Source of the DNA: Miscanthus floridulus
Lineage: Eukaryota; Streptophyta; Magnoliopsida; Poales; Poaceae
Length of the DNA: 64,000 nucleotides
Assembly: GCF_019320115.1 (NCBI RefSeq)
Contig: NC_089588.1
Span: 114,858,123-114,922,122 of the forward strand
Reading direction: 5' to 3'
In this document: positions 23,111-35,548 of the stretch, one piece after another
Position numbering within the stretch: position 1 is the stretch's first letter
Layout of the letters: each line of letters begins with the position of its first letter
Translations under genes and position numbers: made by a program
The notes under the pieces: generated by a model
What the model was told of the DNA's origin: nothing
The model's input: only the letters and a program-made list of their open reading frames with translations
Databases searched by the model: none

Positions 23111-24253
23111 TTGATATACACACTGGAGCTGGTCTGAGCCCACAAGAAACTTCTCCAGAGTATACAGGAGTACTATACTACGGAGTAATCCATTGGTCCT
23201 GAAGAAAAGAAAAGGAAAGAAAAGAAAAGAGTGAAAGGTGTAGGAAAGCCTCCCCACTTCTGGAGTTTAATAATTTTATCATGGAATATATTTTGATAAT
23301 TTTTTTTGAAGGAAATATTTTGATAATTTATTTTAAGATACAATATTAATATTATTTTCTATAATTTAGGATTATTTGACTTCTCCAGATTTCCATTCTT
23401 TTTTGCACATGAGAGTACATTGTCGTATTAGGTTTGTTTTAAGTTAAATATTCCTAATTTTAACTATTTTTTTTAACATGTGAACTATATATTGTGAAGA
23501 TATTTCTCATAGTGAATCTAAAAAAATAAATCTTATATTGTTAACATACACAATTTTTTTTATAAAAATGATAGTTAAAAAAAACAGACTAATATGACAT
23601 GTAAAAAAACAGAAGGAATATACAGACCATATATTATGTCTTCTCAGCTATGACTTTTGAAGCTCTACCGTCATCAATCTAACATGGTAGCTCGAGCAGC
23701 CGAACCACTAACCAATTCTCTCGTCTGGACAACAGTCTCATGCATCGCGGCCGTCGTTTCATTGGGATGATGATGGAACGGGTGGGTTTGCTAATTTTAT
23801 AGAAAATAGTAACAACATCTATGACATAAAATGAGCACCTTATAAAAATATATTCTATGATAAATCTAATAATATTGATTTGATCTCATAAATCTTAACG
23901 GTTTTTACTAGAAATTCGGTTAACTCTAGCAATTTATTTATTCAAAGGACAGAGGGAGTAAAAGTGCAAATATTGGCTACTAATAGTAGTAGTCTAGTCT
24001 TCCTCCATCTATAAGACCTGCATTAGCTTCTGTTCCCTACGTGTTACATATTGCAGGTACATACACTTGTTTATATTCCTGCATTTGGCCATGTAGGGTA
24101 GGGAATGAGGGCCACTAGTGCCAGATCTATCAGCCTCTATGGCCCCGTTCGCATGAACTTATCAGCCGTACCATTTCAGTGAAATAATAATGTTTTTCTC
24201 TCACACCAAAACAGCATCAGCGCTAGCCGTTTTTGCAGCTCAACATCTACAAC
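23111..24253. other. Intergenic, AT-rich, MITE remnants
   Basis: No gene seen. 23945-23965 (ACAGAGGGAGTAAAA) resembles the end of a Stowaway-type MITE. 24145-24240 is a left portion of the GGCC-CGTTCGC MITE family without a clear right end. Confidence 0.35.
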
Positions 24254-24263
24254 TTTGTTTGCT

Positions 24264-25155
24264 GGAAAAAGTCTACTTAACCCTCCCTTTCATACTTGGT
24301 CTACTTCACCCCCAACTATGAAACCGTCTGTTTTACCCCCTGAACTTTCTAAAACCGTCTATTTTACCCTCTGGGCGGTTTTCAGCGGCGATTTGCTACA
24401 GTAACTGCAGTTTGCTACAGTGTGGTGGGTTCAAATTTTTCTTTTTTTATTTATTTTCGGTGAATTTTTGAAAATCATAGAAAAATCATAAAATAAAAAA
24501 TCTAATTTTATTGGACTCCACATGAGTAGATCTACACAGTGAATATATAATATGGTATGCTTTAGTACAATGTTTTTTGTAGCTTTAGATTAGTTGGAAA
24601 ATTCAATTTTGTCTGTAATTAATTAGAATTTATCTATAACTAAGTTATACATAGTCCAATGAGTACAAAATTTTTATTATAGTTCAAGCATACAATAATT
24701 AGCGTACCATAAAAATTTCACCACAATTGGACCATAGAAGCTGCAGCTATAAATTATTCCAATTAATTACAAACAAAATTTGATTTTCCAATTAATCTAA
24801 GGCTATAGTAAAAATTTTGTACTAAAGCATAACGTATTATATATTCACTATGTAGATCTACTCACGTGGAGTCCAACAAAATTAGATTTTTCATTTTATG
24901 ATTTTTCTATGATTTACTATGATTTTTAAAAAATTCACCGAAAATAAATAAAAAAGGAAATCCAAACACACCATTACTGTAGCAACACATCGTTACTGTA
25001 GCAAGCCCGCTGTTGCTGTAGCAAATCCGCTGCTGAAAATCGCTCAGAGAGTAAAAGAGACGGTTTTAGAAAGTTTAGGGGGTAAAACAGACGATTTTAT
25101 AGTTGAGGGTGAAGTGGACCAAGTATGAAAGGTGAGGGTTAAGTAGACTTTTTCC
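24264..25155. mobile_element. Mutator-like foldback element, 892 bp, 10-bp target duplication
   Basis: Ends GGAAAAAGTCTACTTAACCC and GGGTTAAGTAGACTTTTTCC are inverted. The similarity continues inward for about 400 bp on each arm, including CTATTTTACC, GCTACAGTAA, TTCGGTGAATTTTT, CTAATTTTATTGGACTCCAC and TAGTACAATG with their complements. The exact 10-bp TTTGTTTGCT flanks both sides (24254-24263 and 25156-25165). A 9-11 bp duplication with very long inverted repeats fits non-autonomous Mutator-like elements. It has no coding capacity. Confidence 0.88.
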
Positions 25156-25587
25156 TTTGTTTGCTACCGGCTCTGGTGGTTCTCTGAAACTGAATCCTTC
25201 CCTAGCTCTGTGGCTGTGGCTTGGCCGTGAGCACACGCACACGCACGCACACTGCATACAAGCAGGGAGCGGAAGGAAGCGGAAGCAGGAGACGAGGGCG
25301 ATGGAGCCGCGCTGGCTGGCCATGGCCATTGAATTGAATGTGTGTGCAGTGGCGCCAACCAAACACAACCGAACCAAATCTGCGCATTCATGCCATTACT
25401 ACTGCCGTCTCAGCTACACTTACCACTACTCTGCTTCCTGCTCATCTTCCATTGGAGTAATCCGGCTGCACCCGGCCACCTACCACAAGCGCAGACCTCG
25501 TGAGAATGCTAGGTGTTTTGTGAGGTGAAAAGTGAAACACCATCGACACTTTGGTGGTTACTTTGATGCTACTAAGTGTTTGACTTA

Positions 25588-25829
25588 GGCCTCGTTCACT
25601 TTGCAAATTTTTTTTGAACCTGATGAATAGTACCACTTTCGTCTTATTTAGCAAATATTGTCCAATCGTAGACCAACTAGGCTCAAAAGATTCCTCTCGT
25701 GATTTTTAACTAAACTGTGTAATTAGTTATTTTTTTTACCTATATTTAATACTCCATGTAAGCGGCTAAAAATTAATGTGATGGAGAGAGTGAAAAAACT
25801 TGGAATTTGGATGGCATCTAAACCAGGCC
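25588..25829. mobile_element. Tourist-type MITE, 242 bp
   Basis: GGCCTCGTT...AACCAGGCC ends are flanked by TTA on both sides (25585-25587 and 25830-25832). The interior (GATGAATAGTACCACTTTCG, CTCCATGTAAGCGGC, GAAAAAACTTGGAATTTGG) is a very common panicoid MITE sequence. Confidence 0.85.
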
Positions 25830-25832
25830 TTA

Positions 25833-27687
25833 GCACTATACGACGAGAAAAATATATATACACGATGGTGGGTACCAAATAAATATTACTGCTGTTGGTT
25901 TAATGTGCTGATGTGGAGACTGAGGTGCTGTAAACATACGTATTGTTTGCAATAATTAATCTGGTAGGGCATGGATTTGATTGTTGTGTTTGGGATACTA
26001 TGGGTCAAGATATTGTTCGCTTGGTCGTAAACAATCGTAGATTATAAGCCAAAACAGTATTTTTCTCTCACACCAAACCAACCAGCAGTACTTCTGGCTT
26101 ATAATCCACTATCGTTTCAGCCGAAACGAATAGGCTGAAGTGTGTATGTAAGTCTTAAACAGCACAACGCCCGTGCCCAATGTTTGCCAGCTTCAAATCA
26201 AGTGAAAAACCAACGAACAATATCTAGCGCCATAGAATCCAGGATTTGTATCCTGTGTGGTGTTCTCTGGTGCCTCATTAGCTAATTTGTATGTAAATTC
26301 TAAACATATAGTATCCCCTTAGTTGAACAAAACTGAGCTCTTGTCTTGTTTTCTTCTCTCTTGCCTTTTTTTTTGGAACCGGAGCAGTTGGCTTGTTTTT
26401 CCCCTAATAAAAACGAAAGTGCCTAAAATGCAGATTTTTTTAAGTTTAATTTTGTAATACTAATTGTTGAAAATTGCTACTGCGTGTTCTGTTTGTACAT
26501 ATGATTTTGCGAGGAAATTTTCATTGTTTCAATGCTCTGCGTCCATGAAGGTTTGTGGTTGCAAACAAAACTGATGTTCAGTTAGTAAGCTGTGATTCAG
26601 ATGTAGTAACATATTTTTCCAAAAAAAAAAAGATGTAGTGACCTATTCCTACGTACAATATCGTTTCACTGTTTTGTTTGTGATTGTGTAAAAACAATAT
26701 ATTGCCCCCTCGAGCCACAAATAGTTGTTGTTTCGCTAATTGACAAATGGTTTACGAACTACAACTTTGGGCAGTTATTTTTGTTACAATATCTTGTAAC
26801 AGAGGGTAAAAATATTTTACTTTAAAACTACTTTTGGATACAAATCCATTAGTATAACAGTTATGTATCCAAACCCAACACGTGCAACAAAGTTTATTTT
26901 TTTTACTTCAAACAACCCAAAAACCATGTCTACACGAGAACCAAGACATGAATGGATGTGATTGGTCGATAATGGAGAAAGAATGTATGTGATTGGATAA
27001 AAAATTATTCTGTACAAACTATCCATTAGAACCATGGTTTTTATATGTTGTGCCTATGGAAATTATAGGTATAGAAACTACTTATAATTTCTAGCATTGG
27101 AACTGCCCTTAATAATACATGTTGCACAAGGAATGAAGCCTCTATCAATTGTCACAGACAAAGTTTTCATAGGCGCAGTCACACTCACATCATGGTGGGT
27201 GGCAAAACAAGACTTTTGGTTTAATGCAGTAAGAATTAAGATGGGATCCAGGTGAAGTAATCTTATCATTCTTGGCCATAATAATTAAGCCAGTACATGA
27301 TTTAACTGTTGTGTTTTGTGGTTCTACTGCTCTGGCACGAGAAGCTTCATCACTCCTTGTACAATGATTGTCATGAAGGCACAACCGCGGTTAATAATGT
27401 TGCCAGCTTTAAGATCATCAAGTGATGAAGGCATTGAATAAGGGAACGATACAGTTCAGGGCATGCATGTGCAGTTGAATGTTCAATGCCCTCCTCACGC
27501 CAGCGCCCGCCGCCCGTGCTTTACAGTGGTACGTGTCCTATCTGTAAGAACCAATTTAAACTTGTGCGTAAAATGTTCAGTTTCCTCACTCTTCACCATA
27601 CACAATGCGCAATCTAACAATTATGTTTGTACAAAATATACATTAGAAGCACGACAAAAAAAATGTGCCAGGTGCCTAGTACGTACT
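25833..27687. other. Intergenic region 3' of the kinase gene
   Basis: It contains a degenerate copy of the TGTTCGCTTGG MITE at about 26015-26137 (TTTTTCTCTCACACCAAACC core). Otherwise the sequence is AT-rich with only short frames and no recognisable domain. Confidence 0.4.
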
Positions 27688-30600
27688 TCAAGAACGGGTG
27701 TATGTTCGTGGTGAGTCCAAGTCGACTGCGAAGGCGAGCGCCTTATGGCGACTCAGATCATCCACGTATCCCGCTGCTGCATCGTAGCCGTTCATTTCCT
27801 GCAGCTCATCGGGCTGGTGGGCCCCACCGTGCCTCCCACCGCCACGTGGATGCGCCCCCTCTCCTACCAGTATCTGCACCACCTGTTGCAAACAAAAATA
27901 CTCTAACATGTTGAAGATAATTAATAAAGAAATACCCTGCTTTCCATTTCCATTGGATGGTGGTATGAGAAACATCTTACACTCCAATAACGATTAAGGG
28001 CTTGTTTAGATCCCAATGCTAAAAATTAGTCCACCTTGTGAAAATGGATTAAACATGAGCTAATTATAGGCTAATAAGGGCTAATTGATTCAAACCACCC
28101 ATTAATTAGCCCTCGTTACCTCTTATCAGCTGAAATTAATCCACGTTTGGTATAAAAAACATGGGTTAACTATTAGCTCCCTGATCCAAATACCCCCTAA
28201 GTGAAATGTTCTAGGCACCAACGCGGACTTTAAAACATAATTTCATCAATATTTCTGTTGCAACATTTGATTAATCAATTGGTGTCGTTTTCTAAATATT
28301 AAAACTCATCAACCCACAAAATTAAAAGCCGTCTACACCGAGACATTTTTTTTTACAACAGTCTACACCAGAACTACATTAGAACGGTTGACTACGCAAC
28401 TCAAACACCGAGTGGAGAGAGAATGACTTTTCAGCGCAAGGGGTGTCGTGTAGTACCTCGCTCATCTGTGGGCGGTGGTGTGGGGAGGTGTGGACGCAGA
28501 GTTTGGCCGCCCACGCCATGTTCCGGAGCTGCTCGGCGTCGTACCGCCCGCCCAGCGCAGGGTCGGCCATCTTCAGGGTCTCGTCGCCGTCCTCCACGTC
28601 GAGGTACTGCTTCGCCTGCGCATCATGCATGGCATTGGCACGCGTACGAGTACGAGATTATATATGCATCAGAACGAGGATGAAGGCAAGAAGAGATATC
28701 CATCGATCTCGTGCGTGAGTACGTGATCGACATATGCAACATACCCATGCGACGAGGCTGAGCTTGGCGGCGTCGATGGCGCGGCGGCCGGTGAGGAGCT
28801 CGAGCAGCACGACGCCGAGCGCGAACACGTCCGTCTTCTCGCTGAACACGCCGTGCGTCGTGTACTCGGGCGGCACGTACCCGAAGGTGCCCTCGAACAC
28901 CGTCACCTGCAGGTGTGTCAGCTTCGCCGGCAGCCACCTCGCCAGCCCGAAGTCGCAGATCTGCATGGATCGACCACCCATGCATGCATCAGAGAGGCGA
29001 CGACGACAGCCACATCAATGGCTGTTCATGTTCATAATTGACTGAGGTTGCATTGCATGCATGCATGCACGCGTGGATAGTCTTTACTCGTCTTATGTAA
29101 GGGACCATTGCAAACCAAACCAGCTTGCCGTCTTCTACTACCTACGTGTGTGCCGTCGTGCAGTGCATGTGCGTGCATCTAGAACACGTGAGCAACCTAT
29201 CTTGCATTGCATTGCTCTCTACGCCAATGCAAGCAATAGTGATTGGTCCAGTCCAATGATTGTTAACTAACACAGTACTACCACTATAAAGGAAGAACCA
29301 TGTGGTAGTAGTGGTACCTAGCAATTGTGATATACCAAGCTGCGTGTTCATCGCTCTCACCCCTTAGCAAGCATGTCGACAGGAAGAGGACTCCATCTGT
29401 TCGGCCACCATGTAGATACGTACACATACGTCACACTCGCACGTCCTTGCCCGGCCCTTAACATTAGTTCGACGTCATCTCTAGCTACCAGCAAGCAACC
29501 ATGGACCATGCATCTATACCTTGTGTCCCGGGATCAAGCCACACACATTTTCACAGTGCCGGCCCTAGGGGGAGGGCATGGGGTGCGACGGCAGAGGGCA
29601 CAGACGGGGAAGGCCCAAACCTAGGTACACAAACCTCCAGGCCCTTCCCGCTGCTGCATCGTAGCCGTTCATTTCCTGCAGCTCATCGGGCTGGTGGGCC
29701 CCACCGTGCCTCCCACCGCCACGTGGATGCGCCCCCTCTCCTACCAGTATCTGCACCACCTGTTGCAAACAAAAATACTCTAACATGTTGAAGATAATTA
29801 ATAAAGAAATACCCTGCTTTCCATTTCCATTGGATGGTGGTATGAGAAACATCTTACACTCCAATAACGATTAAGGGCTTGTTTAGATCCCAATGCTAAA
29901 AATTAGTCCACCTTGTGAAAATGGATTAAACATGAGCTAATTATAGGCTAATAAGGGCTAATTGATTCAAACCACCCATTAATTAGCCCTCGTTACCTCT
30001 TATCAGCTGAAATTAATCCACGTTTGGTATAAAAAACATGGGTTAACTATTAGCTCCCTGATCCAAATACCCCCTAAGTGAAATGTTCTAGGCACCAACG
30101 CGGACTTTAAAACATAATTTCATCAATATTTCTGTTGCAACATTTGATTAATCAATTGGTGTCGTTTTCTAAATATTAAAACTCATCAACCCACAAAATT
30201 AAAAGCCGTCTACACCGAGACATTTTTTTTTACAACAGTCTACACCAGAACTACATTAGAACGGTTGACTACGCAACTCAAACACCGAGTGGAGAGAGAA
30301 TGACTTTTCAGCGCAAGGGGTGTCGTGTAGTACCTCGCTCATCTGTGGGCGGTGGTGTGGGGAGGTGTGGACGCAGAGTTTGGCCGCCCACGCCATGTTC
30401 CGGAGCTGCTCGGCGTCGTACCGCCCGCCCAGCGCAGGGTCGGCCATCTTCAGGGTCTCGTCGCCGTCCTCCACGTCGAGGTACTGCTTCGCCTGCGCAT
30501 CATGCATGGCATTGGCACGCGTACGAGTACGAGATTATATATGCATCAGAACGAGGATGAAGGCAAGAAGAGATATCCATCGATCTCGTGCGTGAGTACG

Positions 30601-33600
30601 TGATCGACATATGCAACATACCCATGCGACGAGGCTGAGCTTGGCGGCGTCGATGGCGCGGCGGCCGGTGAGGAGCTCGAGCAGCACGACGCCGAGCGCG
30701 AACACGTCCGTCTTCTCGCTGAACACGCCGTGCGTCGTGTACTCGGGCGGCACGTACCCGAAGGTGCCCTCGAACACCGTCACCTGCAGGTGTGTCAGCT
30801 TCGCCGGCAGCCACCTCGCCAGCCCGAAGTCGCAGATCTGCATGGATCGACCACCCATGCATGCATCAGAGAGGCGACGACGACAGCCACATCAATGGCT
30901 GTTCATGTTCATAATTGACTGAGGTTGCATTGCATGCATGCATGCACGCGTGGATAGTCTTTACTCGTCTTATGTAAGGGACCATTGCAAACCAAACCAG
31001 CTTGCCGTCTTCTACTACCTACGTGTGTGCCGTCGTGCAGTGCATGTGCGTGCATCTAGAACACGTGAGCAACCTATCTTGCATTGCATTGCTCTCTACG
31101 CCAATGCAAGCAATAGTGATTGGTCCAGTCCAATGATTGTTAACTAACACAGTACTACCACTATAAAGGAAGAACCATGTGGTAGTAGTGGTACCTAGCA
31201 ATTGTGATATACCAAGCTGCGTGTTCATCGCTCTCACCCCTTAGCAAGCATGTCGACAGGAAGAGGACTCCATCTGTTCGGCCACCATGTAGATACGTAC
31301 ACATACGTCACACTCGCACGTCCTTGCCCGGCCCTTAACATTAGTTCGACGTCATCTCTAGCTACCAGCAAGCAACCATGGACCATGCATCTATACCTTG
31401 TGTCCCGGGATCAAGCCACACACATTTTCACAGTGCCGGCCCTAGGGGGAGGGCATGGGGTGCGACGGCAGAGGGCACAGACGGGGAAGGCCCAAACCTA
31501 GGTACACAAACCTCCAGGCCCTATCACTAGTAGAGAAATAACCTTTCATCCGCTTCGATTTTGAGCTTTAGTCTTGGGTATTTTTTTGCGTCCGGGAGTA
31601 AAGGAAGAATTAGTCCCGGTTGGAGCTACCAACAGGGACTAAAGGCCCCTGTCCTGGCACACTTTCGCAGCAGGCCACCTTTAGTCCCGGTTAGTGTTAT
31701 CAACCCGGACTAAAGGGTGACCTTTTAGTCCCGGTTGGTGCCTTTAGTCCCGGTTGGTAATACCAACCGGGACTAAAGGGTGACCTTTTAGTCCCGGTTG
31801 GTGTCACCAACCTGGATTAAAGGTCTCCCACCCGGGACTAAAGGTACCCCACAGGTCAATTCAAAAGGAGAGTGTCCAGGACCCTGTCACATGTGGTGTA
31901 CAACTGAATTGGTAAGGAGTTTATGCGCGAGAAAAGAGGTCCTGGGTTCGAATCTCACACATCGCAAGAGAGGTCTCCCTATAATTTCGTTTATTTTTCT
32001 CCTGAGGATGGACCTTTAGTCCCGGTTATGTGACTCGGGACTAAAGGCCAAGACCTTTAGTCCCGGATTCGTAGTCCCGGTTGGAAAACCGGGATTAAAG
32101 CCAGTTCCCAACTGGGACTACAGCCCATTTTTCTACTAGTGTATAATTCATTAGACATTAGTAAACTAATGACAAGAGAGACACAAAACTAGGCGGCCTA
32201 AGAAGACAACATCGGCATTTCTTTCATAGTTTTCCTTCCCCACGGCCCTAGGGCATAGAGGAGGCGAGGAGCCGTGCTGCACATAGCATACTCTGATCGT
32301 GAGTTCGCAACATGCCGACGCACACACGTGAAGCTAGCGAGCCATGCCGCCGCGAAGAGCTGGACTGCTGGAGACACAGACACGGCGCACGATGGCGCCG
32401 ACCAGGTAGGGCTCCACGATGACATCTTGATTCTTGGCTTCTTGCGAATTACGATCGTCGATCAGTTGTTTAGGCCCAAGTTTTTTTTCTTTTCATTTTT
32501 AATACAAATTAATTATTTGTATAATATTCTAGACTTCTAGTACTTTGTATTCATAGAGTCATATTTTTCTTTTAATTTAGGTGTTAGAATTTTAGAATGT
32601 TACCTAAGAAATATTTGTTAGGGGCTGAGAAAAGAAAACGAATATATTGCTTTTTTTAATCTACATTGTTCCTCAATAATTATCAGACATATACAAATAT
32701 ATTACTTTTTTAATCTATATTGTTCCTCGATAATTATCAGACATGTTAACCTATATATTATAAGATTTTATACATGCTCTAGAGGGGCCGTCACGATGAG
32801 TTCGCCAGACGGGCCTCAAAATCACCGGCACTGCATTTTCACCACTGGTTGTAAATCCCTTGTCACTGTACCGTTCGATTTTGGGCTTTGGTAGTAAAAG
32901 TCAGGGAAGATAATCAAGGTCATCGCTGCTCTTTTAACTTATTATCAACGGAGCACACAATTTTCATCCAACAGAGGAAGCCATTTGAATGATTTTACTA
33001 CTCCCTCCATTCCAAGCTATTCATTTTACCTTTGTTTTAAATAAAATTTGTCGAACTTTGCCAAAGTTGTTAGGAAAGATATAACGACATCTGTAAGTTT
33101 GAGACATTGCACTATCAAAGCCAGAGAGAGAGAGAGAGGTTATTTTGATGCTCAAGATCTTGATGCATTATATTTTTCTATAAACATATGATAAAAAATA
33201 GAGAAGTTTGACCCAGTTGAAACCTAACGAAAAGTGACGTATAGTTGTTAGAGAAACTATTTGAAACCATGCAGGCCAGTGTCCAAATAAACTGTGAAGC
33301 AACATACACCTACATACCAGGGGTTCATAGTTGTCCATGAGGAGGATGTTGGCGGGCTTGATGTCCCTGTGCACGATCCTCCTTGCGCACCTCTCGTGCA
33401 AGTACTCCAGCCCGCGCGCCGTGCCCACCGCCACCCTGTACCTCGCCTCCCACGGCATGGGCTCCGCGCCGCCGTTGCCGTGGAGCATCCCGGAGAGGCA
33501 GCCGAGGCGGGAGAAGGGGAACACGAGGTGCTCGCCGCCGTCGACGCCCACGCCCACGAGCCTAGCGATGTTGGGGTGGCTTACGTTCACCACGTGGCCC

Positions 33601-34351
33601 AGCTCCGACAGGAAGCCCTCCATCCGGTCTGCCCCCTGCGCCGCCGTCAGCTTCTTCACCGCCACAAGCTCGCCGCCCGGGAGGCTGCCCCGGTACACCT
33701 TGGCGAACCCTCCCCTGCCCACCATGTTCTCTGCATGCACCCAGACGACGTAGAAGAGAGGCATCGATCACCATGGATGTGTCGTGTCCATCCATGGAGG
33801 CGAAGCTCGACCGTGAGCAAGCTGGTGACTGGGGACCGTTCATGGAGGCGGTGGTCGGTGGTCAGCGTACCTTTGCTGAAGTTGCGGGTGGCCTTCTTAA
33901 GCTCGGCGAGGGAGAAGGTGCGGAGGGTCGGCTTGAGGACGCAGAACTCGTGCACCTCGACGTTGTCCGGCCGGCGGATGCTTAGGCGCCGGAGGGTCGA
34001 CGACATCGTGGGACCCAGCGACGGGATGCGGCCGGAGAGCTGGCGCTTCGCCCTGGAGCGCCACGCCTCGGCCACGGCCTTCCACGGCGGCGCCACCGGC
34101 CCGTCGCGCCGCCCGGCCGCCGTTGTTGCCTTCAGCAGCGCGGACGGGTCGGTGTACGTCGCCGCCGTGATAGCCGGAAACAACGTGCTCGTCGTTGCTG
34201 GCGTGCTGCTGCTGCTGCCCATGGTGTCGGTGGTGGTGCAGGTGCCGGCGTTGCTGCAGGCCGTCGTGTAGCCGTCGTCGAGGACGCACCTCGGGGAGAC
34301 TGACTCTTCGCTGTTCTGCCGCGCCGGCGCGCCGCCGGCGTTCGACATCAT
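27688..34351 (-). CDS. Receptor-like cytoplasmic kinase (RLCK VI/RBK-like) with duplicated 3' exons
   Basis: Exon 1 is 34351-33871 (MMSNAGGAPARQNSEE ... TFSLAELKKATRNFSK). Exon 2 is 33730-33318, with the Gly loop GRGGFAKVYRG, Lys in VAVKKL, helix-C Glu in FLSELGHV and catalytic loop HRDIKPANILL. Exon 3 exists twice, at 30837-30622 and 28960-28745 (DFGLARWLP, EGTFGYVPPEY). Exon 4 exists twice, at 30492-30334 and 28615-28457 (MADPALGGRYD, HHRPQMSEV). The original exon 5 is 27882-27688, ending at TGA. Exons 1-2 plus one set of 3-4-5 give 487 residues. Exons 3 and 4 are 216 and 159 nt, both multiples of 3. The upstream copy's exon 5 (from 29759) runs across the duplication joint and stops at 29565, giving an alternative 487-residue protein with a new tail. 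There is no transmembrane segment; relatives are cytosolic kinases, some bound to ROP GTPases. Which exons are spliced is unknown. Confidence 0.85.
27769..29645. repeat. Tandem duplication copy 1 (1,877 bp), 3' part of kinase gene
   Basis: It starts at TCCCGCTGCTGC (27769) and ends at CAGGCCCT (29645). It holds kinase exons 3 and 4, most of exon 5, introns and a MITE. I found no difference from copy 2 in the stretches compared. The next base begins copy 2 directly. Confidence 0.95.
27998..28197. mobile_element. Tourist-like MITE in kinase intron 4 (200 bp)
   Basis: Ends GGGCTTGTTTAGATCC and GATCCAAATACCCCC are inverted, flanked by TAA (27995-27997 and 28198-28200). An identical copy at 29875-30074 lies in the second duplicate, so the insertion came before the duplication. 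Confidence 0.8.
29646..31522. repeat. Tandem duplication copy 2 (1,877 bp)
   Basis: It lies immediately next to copy 1 with a period of exactly 1,877 bp. It contains exon 3' (30837-30622), exon 4' (30492-30334) and the 5' 114 nt of exon 5' (29759-29646). Its right edge at 31522 is also the first base of the TAT target duplication of the small CACTA that starts at 31525. Confidence 0.95.
31525..32141. mobile_element. Non-autonomous CACTA (617 bp) in kinase intron 2
   Basis: Ends CACTAGTAGAGAAATAACC and TTTTTCTACTAGTG, flanked by TAT (31522-31524 and 32142-32144). The interior is filled with TTTAGTCCCGGTTGGT / ACCAACCGGGACTAAAGG subterminal repeats, like the large CACTA at 415. There is no coding capacity. 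The shared ends suggest the same transposase family could have mobilised it. Confidence 0.92.
31889..31970 (+). other. tRNA-like remnant inside the small CACTA
   Basis: TGGTGTACAACTGAATTGG (A-box-like) is followed about 40 bp later by CCTGGGTTCGAATCTCACAC, which contains a Pol III B-box (GGTTCGAATC). No complete cloverleaf or acceptor stem is evident, so this is not called a functional tRNA. Confidence 0.5.
32145..33317. other. Rest of kinase intron 2
   Basis: Noncoding. 33000-33130 (CTCCCTCCATTCCAAGC onward) is a Stowaway-like fragment followed by an AG microsatellite at 33123-33138. No gene is seen. Confidence 0.45.
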
Positions 34352-35540
34352 CGCCTCTCCTCGTGAGTTTAAAACAAGACGAAGGTGCGTTCCGAAATTC
34401 GCTGCGCATGCATAATTTCGACAAATTACACCGCGAGAATTCTGCGTTCCAAAAGGTTTGGAAATGAAGCCAAAAGAAATCTTTACCTGTTCATAAAAGT
34501 TGCAGGAGATCATCAGGAACCAATGTGCAACTCCATCTCCACCATTCTTTCTGTTTAATCTGCAGAGGTGCGCACATGAGTCGCAATCTGGAAATGAATT
34601 CTGCTCTCTGAGTTCTCAAAGAGATGCAATGACTTTTTTTTCTTATTTTTGTTTCTCTTTCAGGCTCTTGGGGGATTAGAGAGTCTTGTGTGCATGCATG
34701 GAAGATCCAGCCTAGCCTAGCCAGCAAACAAAGCAAGGGAGGCGTTTTTGGCGCGGTTTCTGCGTTTGGCCTCTTGTTGGACTCAAACTTGAGAAGGCTA
34801 GCTGGACTTGGGCAAGGGTGCCACGAGATGGCCAAATTAAGGTTTTACCTTGGGCTGTAAAAGTAAAAGAGGCGCTAAACATGAGTTTAACACACATGCT
34901 TGGCCTGGATTTGGATCCTGCCATGTCAGTCTCTCACACTTTTCTTTGGCCTGACTACCTTTACCATACACTCAAGATTGTGAAGCTGATCTTCATCATA
35001 AGAGCATATTTGGATAATTGGGATATCAATGGTGCTAATGGTTAATTAGCGGCTAAAATTAGTACCAGTTGATCCAAAGTTCTAAACATCCTAACTAAGT
35101 CCTGTTTGGATCCCATGGCAAAACTTTAGCAGTTCACTTTTAGCCTTTTTTTTGCCATGGGGATCCAAACAGGGGGGCTAAAAGTAAGCAAATGGTTAAA
35201 AATTGGGCTAAAATCTTTTGCTCCCAAAGAGACCCTAAACTGGGCTAAACTCCCTCGGGGCGGGGGCTGGATGCCCATACCCCTTGCCGCTCGCATACAT
35301 GGTTATGCATGGATAATTAAATGAGGGCAAATCAGTTATTGTAGATTATAGGACTAAAGTTTACCCCATAGATCTAAACTGCCCAGTAGGACTTTAGGGG
35401 CTAAACTTTAGTCCTTAGACTAGTGATCCAAACACCACCTAATATGCTCTTAACTGGTCTTCCAAGCTATGCATTGCTAACTGTTAAAAATTGAGGATGC
35501 AAATAGTGTTCAACAAATAGTTTGGTTACCTAATAACCTC
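34352..35540. other. Upstream of the kinase gene; MITE cluster
   Basis: The kinase 5' UTR and promoter presumably lie here, but no TATA box is convincing. 35101-35173 is a near-perfect 73-bp foldback (CCTGTTTGGATCCCATGGCA ... GCCATGGGGATCCAAACAGG) within a larger TAGCCC/GGGCTAAA-type MITE that extends to about 35440. Confidence 0.5.
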
Positions 35541-35548
35541 ACTAATAA

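Noticed and set aside
31889..31970. A functional tRNA gene
   Set aside because: A B-box is present, but no full cloverleaf or acceptor stem pairing could be made out by eye.
33294..34271. 325-codon plus-strand frame opposite the kinase exons
   Set aside because: Antisense shadow of exons 1 and 2 of the kinase.
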